This document shows positions 6,597-8,483 of a stretch of 8,483 nt of DNA, piece by piece. The notes below the pieces were generated by a model. That model was not told where the DNA came from. It saw only the letters and a program-made list of their open reading frames with translations, and made no database searches. The stretch is from Pseudomonadota bacterium (GTDB taxonomy: Bacteria > SAR324 > XYD2-FULL-50-16 > JAHJRI01), in the NCBI GenBank assembly GCA_022360105.1, contig JAKSDL010000180.1, positions 1 through 8,483 of the forward strand, given 5' to 3'. Both the position numbers and the translations under genes were made by a program. The first letter of the stretch is position 1. Each line of letters begins with the position of its first letter.

Positions 6597-8078
6597 TCAT
6601 TTCACTGCTAGCCTGCTTATATAGAGATACTCGTAATCTATCCCTGTCACTTCTTCACATACTTTTTTTACATCTCCGTCCACTGCGCTCCTTTCACCAC
6701 CGGATTTCAATCTTCTAATTTCTTCAACGATTTTCGCATGCACGACCGGGGTTACTTTGAACAGAAAAGCCACCAGAAATCCCAACACTATTAACACCCC
6801 CGGTCCAAAAAACAGAAAGGACTTTAGTTTCTCCAACACTTCAACACTATGAGACTCCTGCTTGGAAACGAATCCTATGGCCTCCAATACAAATCCGATG
6901 GTGGGCATGGCGATTAAGCCTTGAACAAATTTCCGCGTCAAGGTCATCGCTCCGGAATAAATCCCTGATCGTTGCTCGGCTGTGATCAATTCATCCACAT
7001 CGATGATTGTCGGCAACATCGCCCAGGGGATCATCACACCTGCAGCCATCCCAAATCCTATCAGCGAACAGATGACAGCAATTAACCATACCGGTGACTG
7101 GGAGTTCAAAAAATAAGTACAAGCCAACCCAAACAACCAGATACTTAAACCTACTTTATAAGAGAATGCCTTTCCCCGACGATTGGATAAGAAGACATAA
7201 AATGCTATGGCAAAGGTTTGTGTGAGGATCATCGATCCCATAGCAATCGGAATAACCTGAGGTTTACCGATATAAAAAGTCATGTAATACGCAAAAAGAG
7301 CCATAAGAATATCTATTGCCGAATAGGCACAGACATACATGGCAATATGAATTCGAAACGACTTATTTCTGAAAATAGTCCCAAAATGAGAAAATATAGA
7401 AAGCGGTCCGCCCACTTCCTGCTTCTTCTCATCAAATGGCAACTCCCAGGTACCAAAAAAAACTAATACCCAAGGCAGAGAAAACAAGGCTGCGAACAAT
7501 ACAGACATTAACAGAAAACCGGTGGCCGGATTGTCGACCCATTGATAAGCGATTTTTGAGGCCAGAGTTCCTCCAAGTAACGTGGCAATATTGGAGAAGA
7601 TAATTCTTGCCCCGGATAGGCGGGTTCGCACCTTGTAGTCGTGAGACATTTCCGCATTCAACGCAGCATAAGGCACCATCACCATGGTAAAAATCGTACT
7701 GAAGAAAATATAGGCCAGGCTGTAATATGCAAATAAGGCCCATTGGGAAGAAAACCCTACAGGCACCCACATCAAGATGAAAGTAATTGCAATCGGGGCA
7801 ATCCCAATCAGAAAAAAGATTCGTCTTCTGCCAAACCTGGTGCGCGTTCTGTCTGAAATATACCCCATCAAGGGATCTGAAATGGCGTCCCAGACTTTGC
7901 CGATGGCAAATACAAAACTAGCGATAAGAGGGGATAATCCAACAACTTCAGTCAGGTAGAACATAAACAGCATACCTATGATCAAAAATGACCCACCTCC
8001 GTACAAGTCTCCCAAACCGTAGCAAAGCAGCTGGGGGAAACGAACCTGTCTGGATTCATTGTTCATGCTGGATTCCAT
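6597..8078 (-). CDS. GPH/MelB-type MFS sugar-cation symporter
   Basis: This is an inner-membrane secondary transporter of the glycoside-pentoside-hexuronide (GPH) family, which includes MelB, the glucuronide carrier UidB and the sulfoquinovose-linked YihO. The 493-residue product has about 12 hydrophobic segments. The GPH signature is clear: WDAISDPLMGYISDRTRTRF at 63-82, followed by GRRR, with D64 and D68 at the cation-site positions of MelB D55 and D59, and PYAALNAEMSHDYKVRTRLS at about 142-161. The C-terminus from about residue 450 is charged and cytoplasmic. No strong Shine-Dalgarno precedes ATG 8078 or the next ATG at 8066, and the leader from the predicted promoter is only about 25 bases. 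The substrate is not readable; a sugar, uronide or sulfosugar all fit. It has an operator-bearing promoter of its own and lies 198 bases ahead of suyA. Confidence 0.92.
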   Translation of the reverse strand: MESSMNNESRQVRFPQLLCYGLGDLYGGGSFLIIGMLFMFYLTEVVGLSPLIASFVFAIGKVWDAISDPLMGYISDRTRTRFGRRRIFFLIGIAPIAITFILMWVPVGFSSQWALFAYYSLAYIFFSTIFTMVMVPYAALNAEMSHDYKVRTRLSGARIIFSNIATLLGGTLASKIAYQWVDNPATGFLLMSVLFAALFSLPWVLVFFGTWELPFDEKKQEVGGPLSIFSHFGTIFRNKSFRIHIAMYVCAYSAIDILMALFAYYMTFYIGKPQVIPIAMGSMILTQTFAIAFYVFLSNRRGKAFSYKVGLSIWLFGLACTYFLNSQSPVWLIAVICSLIGFGMAAGVMIPWAMLPTIIDVDELITAEQRSGIYSGAMTLTRKFVQGLIAMPTIGFVLEAIGFVSKQESHSVEVLEKLKSFLFFGPGVLIVLGFLVAFLFKVTPVVHAKIVEEIRRLKSGGERSAVDGDVKKVCEEVTGIDYEYLYISRLAVK

Positions 8079-8109
8079 CGCTTTTTTTGGATTTTATTAA
8101 TCTTGGATT

Positions 8110-8140
8110 ATTATACTTATGTCTTATATAAGATATAAGT
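8110..8140 (-). promoter_or_regulatory. GPH transporter promoter with palindromic operator
   Basis: The 26 bases at 8115-8140 form a near-perfect palindrome with 12 of 13 pairs matched. Its outer arms are ACTTAT/ATAAGT and its centre is TCTTATATAAGA. A perfect minus-strand TATAAT (8115 to 8110) starts at its edge, the same geometry as at dctP. No good -35 is present at normal spacing; the operator occupies that region. The predicted start near 8103 leaves a very short leader to ATG 8078. This is the best copy of the shared operator and points to a dimeric regulator. Confidence 0.65.
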
Positions 8141-8437
8141 CTTTTGAGCAACTATAAATTTTAGATTTCAGATTTTAGATCTAAGATTTTCTATTTTGGG
8201 AAAGTTTCGCTTTCGAATTCACATCTCATATGGAATGGAAACGATTCGCATCACAATGCAAATTGGTGAATCCCCTCCGCTTGATCCCCTCTACACCCTG
8301 CTTCATTTTCGAGTAATTGGTGTAGGTTGGGCCGGCGAAACCTGCCCATCTTTTAATATTAAAGTGTTCACACTTTTTTAGCTAAATGCTAACAGCTGTT
8401 ATATCTGACAACTGATAACCGAAAATCGCATTTAACA
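8141..8437. other. Repeat-rich non-coding region
   Basis: I see no credible gene in these about 300 bases. They hold an A/T-rich block built on TTTAGAT/TCTAAGAT units (8158-8196); of this, 8184-8196 is a perfect inverted copy of 48-60. There is also an inverted repeat CTACACC/GGTGTAG (8291-8297/8319-8325). The stretch GTAGGTTGGGCCGGCGAAACC (8322-8342 region) resembles a widespread dispersed palindromic repeat. A GATAACC unit (8407-8420) is related to those at 1498 and 1831. A 61-codon plus-strand frame at 8196-8381 crosses these repeats and looks like chance. Confidence 0.5.
8361..8379 (+). terminator. Possible plus-strand intrinsic terminator
   Basis: AAAGTG at 8361-8366 pairs with CACTTT at 8371-8376 across a four-base loop, followed by T residues to 8379. 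It is a short A/T-rich stem with no plus-strand gene upstream. It may be part of a repeat, or it could insulate the region beyond from antisense transcription. Confidence 0.25.
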
Positions 8438-8483
8438 TTGACAGGAAAATGATTGATCGTTAGTCTTATATAAAATATAAGAT
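8438..8483 (+). promoter_or_regulatory. Third operator copy with possible divergent promoter
   Basis: The positions 8457-8482 align with the other two operators; the core 8464-8478 is identical to 1381-1395 and the right arm ATATAAGA is intact, while the left arm is degenerate. On the plus strand a consensus TTGACA lies at 8438-8443, and 17 bases later comes TAGTCT (8461-8466), a weak -10 overlapping the operator. This suggests a regulated gene beginning just past the window on the plus strand, perhaps the regulator itself. Alternatively it is a distal operator for the GPH promoter, about 340 bases away. Confidence 0.45.

Noticed and set aside
6614..6632. CTTATATAGAGA resembling the cluster operator at the end of the GPH gene
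   Set aside because: It lies in coding sequence for YEYLYISRL, lacks the symmetric arms, and is not next to a -10 box.
8196..8381. 61-codon plus-strand frame
   Set aside because: It crosses several palindromic repeats and ends in a hairpin with a T run; the product has no recognisable family feature and no good ribosome site was noted.

Overview
The window is a compact catabolic cluster of seven protein genes, all on the minus strand, read from about 8078 down to 138. In transcription order they are: a GPH/MelB-type sugar-cation symporter; a small SAF-domain subunit and a large subunit of an altronate-dehydratase-family lyase, which most resemble SuyA and SuyB of (2R)-sulfolactate sulfo-lyase; TRAP transporter subunits DctQ and DctM; a Gfo/Idh/MocA-family NAD(P)-dependent oxidoreductase; and, after a 666-base gap, the TRAP substrate-binding protein DctP. 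The organism is probably a mesophilic Gram-negative anaerobe of the Desulfobacterota type. This is inferred from moderate GC content, clear Shine-Dalgarno sites, a TRAP-rich catabolic locus and intergenic regions full of short dispersed repeats. No ribosomal or other marker gene confirms it.

Layout: 1-137 is the end of the dctP transcript with hairpins. 138-1190 is dctP. 1191-1856 is a long regulatory and repeat-rich gap, with a leader, a terminator-like hairpin, a promoter with an operator, another terminator-like hairpin and a REP-like palindromic element. 1857-3050 is the Gfo/Idh/MocA gene, 3077-4911 dctM and dctQ, and 4942-6398 suyB-like and suyA-like. 6399-6596 is a short gap with a hairpin, 6597-8078 is the GPH transporter, and 8079-8483 is a promoter/operator plus repeat-rich non-coding DNA.

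The most informative non-coding signal is a palindromic A/T-rich operator seen three times (1374-1399, 8115-8140, 8457-8482), with core TCTTATATAAGA or a close variant. The first two lie directly against perfect TATAAT -10 boxes on the minus strand, in front of dctP and the GPH transporter. The third lies at the window edge, beside a TTGACA -35 on the plus strand. One regulator, not in the window, therefore probably controls the whole cluster and perhaps a divergent gene just beyond it.

Working model (inference): TRAP and GPH transporters bring in organic acid and sugar-type substrates. The Gfo/Idh/MocA enzyme performs a redox step or an NAD-dependent glycosidase step. The SuyAB-like lyase eliminates sulfite from sulfolactate, leaving pyruvate. 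In a sulfate/sulfite-respiring anaerobe the sulfite would be an electron acceptor, which would fit the absence of a sulfite dehydrogenase or exporter here. The main alternative is a uronate or sugar-acid pathway in which the lyase is a dehydratase.
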